A DNA stretch of 64,000 nt. Origin: Anthonomus grandis grandis (taxonomy: Eukaryota; Arthropoda; Insecta; Coleoptera; Curculionidae). Location: assembly GCF_022605725.1 (NCBI RefSeq), contig NC_065564.1, forward strand, positions 1,488,001 through 1,552,000, in the 5' to 3' direction. Made by a program: the position numbers and the translations under genes. Below the pieces are notes generated by a model. That model had not been told where the DNA came from. It ran no database searches and saw only the letters and a program-made list of their open reading frames with translations. Position 1 is the stretch's first letter, and each line of letters opens with the position of its first letter. Positions 62,640 to 64,000 of this stretch are shown here, in pieces.

Positions 62640-64000
62640 TATGTTTGAGGTATTCGAATGGGGTTTGCTGCCTAAAGCTGCGCCGTTTTCTGAGGCACAG
62701 TTTGGTATATTATACGTTTTTCTGAGTTAAATAGTTTCTGAGTTTTTATCCGCCCACTCTCTTTGTAATTTTTCATCCCTCTAGGATATTATCCCTTATA
62801 ACTTCCCAACTATTTAAGTTATTTTTGTAATTCTTTTATCACAGCCTAGGGGGCACCCTATAGAAGGATTCTGTGCAAAAACAAAGGTTCTGAAGTGAAA
62901 ATTGGATGAGTTGGGGTCATTTTAGTGTCTCAGGGTCATGAAGTTGGTTTTTTGACGATTACTTGGGAAATTTTTGAGGTATTGAAATGAGGTTTGCACT
63001 CAAAGGAGGCCAGTTTCTTGAGGAACAATTTGATATATAAAACATTTTTCTGAGTCAAATGGTTTCTGAGTTAGACCCACTTTTACCCACCCACCTGATT
63101 TGAGAATCTTGACTTTTTACAGTTTTTCACCTCAAGACATTTTCTCTTGTAACTTCCAAACTACTCCAAATATTTTTATAATTCTTTCACCAAATTATCA
63201 ACGGCATTCTTCAGATGGATTTTACATAAAACCATTTAGTTCTCAATCGAAAATTTTCTGAGCTAGAGCAAGTTTAGTTTTCTGAGGTAGTTTTTGTATT
63301 GCACTCAGTTTTTCGACGATAACTTTGACACTTTCTGAGATATTGAAATGAGGTTTTCACTTAAAGGAGGCCAGTTTCTTAAGGAATAATTTGATATATA
63401 AAACATTTTTCTGAGTCAAATAGTTTCTGAGTTAGACCCACTTTTACCCACCCACCTGATTTGAGTTTCTTGACTTTTTACAGTTTTTCACCTCAAGACA
63501 TTTTTTCTTGTAACTTCCAAACTACCCCAAATATTTTAATAATTCTTTCACCAAATTATCAACGGCATTCTTCAAATGGATTTTACATCAAACCATTTAG
63601 TTCTCAATCGAAAATTCTCTGAGCTACAGCAATTTTAGTTTTCTGAGGTAGTTTTTGCACTAAATTCAGTTTTTCGACGATAACTTTGACATTTTCTGAG
63701 ATATTGAAATGAGGTTTGCACTCAAAGGAAGCCAGTTTCTTGAGGAACAATTTGATATATAAAACATTTTTCTGAGTCAAATAGTTTCTGAGTTAGACCC
63801 ACTTTTACCCACTCACCTGATTTGAGCTTCTTGACTTTTTACAGTTTTTCACCTCAACACATTTTCTCTTGTAACTTCCAAACTACCCCAAATATTTTCA
63901 TAATTCTTTCACCAAATTATCAACGGCATTCTTCAGATGGATTTTACATCAAACCATTTAGTTCTCAAATAAAAATTTTCTGAACTAGAGCAATTTTAGT
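62640..64000. repeat. ~360-bp tandem repeat (family G), continues past window end
   Basis: Related to the 60.4-61.6 kb units (shared TTTTTCTGAGTCAAATAGTTT and TTATAACTTCCAA blocks). Landmarks at about 62,990, 63,350 and 63,712 give a 360-bp period. It fills the EHBP1 intron upstream of exon 62333-62625 to the window edge. Confidence 0.9.

Overview
The window looks like part of an insect nuclear genome, most likely a beetle (inference). Genes have many very short introns (about 50-60 bp) with GT-AG borders, exons are GC-rich, and the flanking DNA is AT-rich and filled with tandem satellites. All eight recognisable genes are conserved animal genes. I see no bacterial, viral or autonomous transposon coding sequence.

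Layout. 1-1620: degenerate ~180-bp tandem repeat. 1667-2364 (-): FBXO36-like F-box gene. 2495-20813 (-): Pez (PTPN14/PTPN21-type FERM-PTP), nine coding exons; the intron inside the phosphatase domain is 14.8 kb and almost wholly a homogeneous 167-bp satellite. 22705-23487 (+): NSA2. 23608-24078 (+): RpS27A (ubiquitin fusion). 24521-26177 (+): cyclin K. 26267-30235 (-): sorting nexin 4, its last 19-codon exon separated by 2.6 kb of ~645-bp repeats. 30567-32547 (-): lamin B receptor. 33000-34160: ~172-bp satellite. 34349-62625 (-, 5' end outside the window): EHBP1, whose bMERB domain is split by a 26.9-kb intron. That intron holds several unrelated 170-180-bp satellites and four same-oriented copies of a transcription-unit-like module on the + strand. 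62640-64000: ~360-bp repeats in the next EHBP1 intron.

The genes are mainly housekeeping: ribosome biogenesis and ribosomal protein (NSA2, RpS27A), transcription elongation kinase partner (CycK), endosomal sorting and actin-linked trafficking (SNX4, EHBP1), nuclear envelope (LBR), growth signalling at junctions (Pez) and ubiquitin ligase adaptor (FBXO36). There is no operon-like pathway grouping; NSA2 and RpS27A are tightly spaced head to tail, and CycK and SNX4 converge tail to tail.

Most notable: (i) the four-copy, splice-signal-bearing, apparently noncoding module inside the EHBP1 intron, with a conserved hairpin whose loop varies; (ii) nucleosome-length satellites of several families carried inside introns of essential genes, one with higher-order structure and reaching to about 20 nt from a splice acceptor; (iii) five single extra-base frame breaks in Pez and one in CycK, most simply assembly errors. 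Exon borders were worked out by hand from splice signals, phase continuity and recalled family alignment; no search was run.
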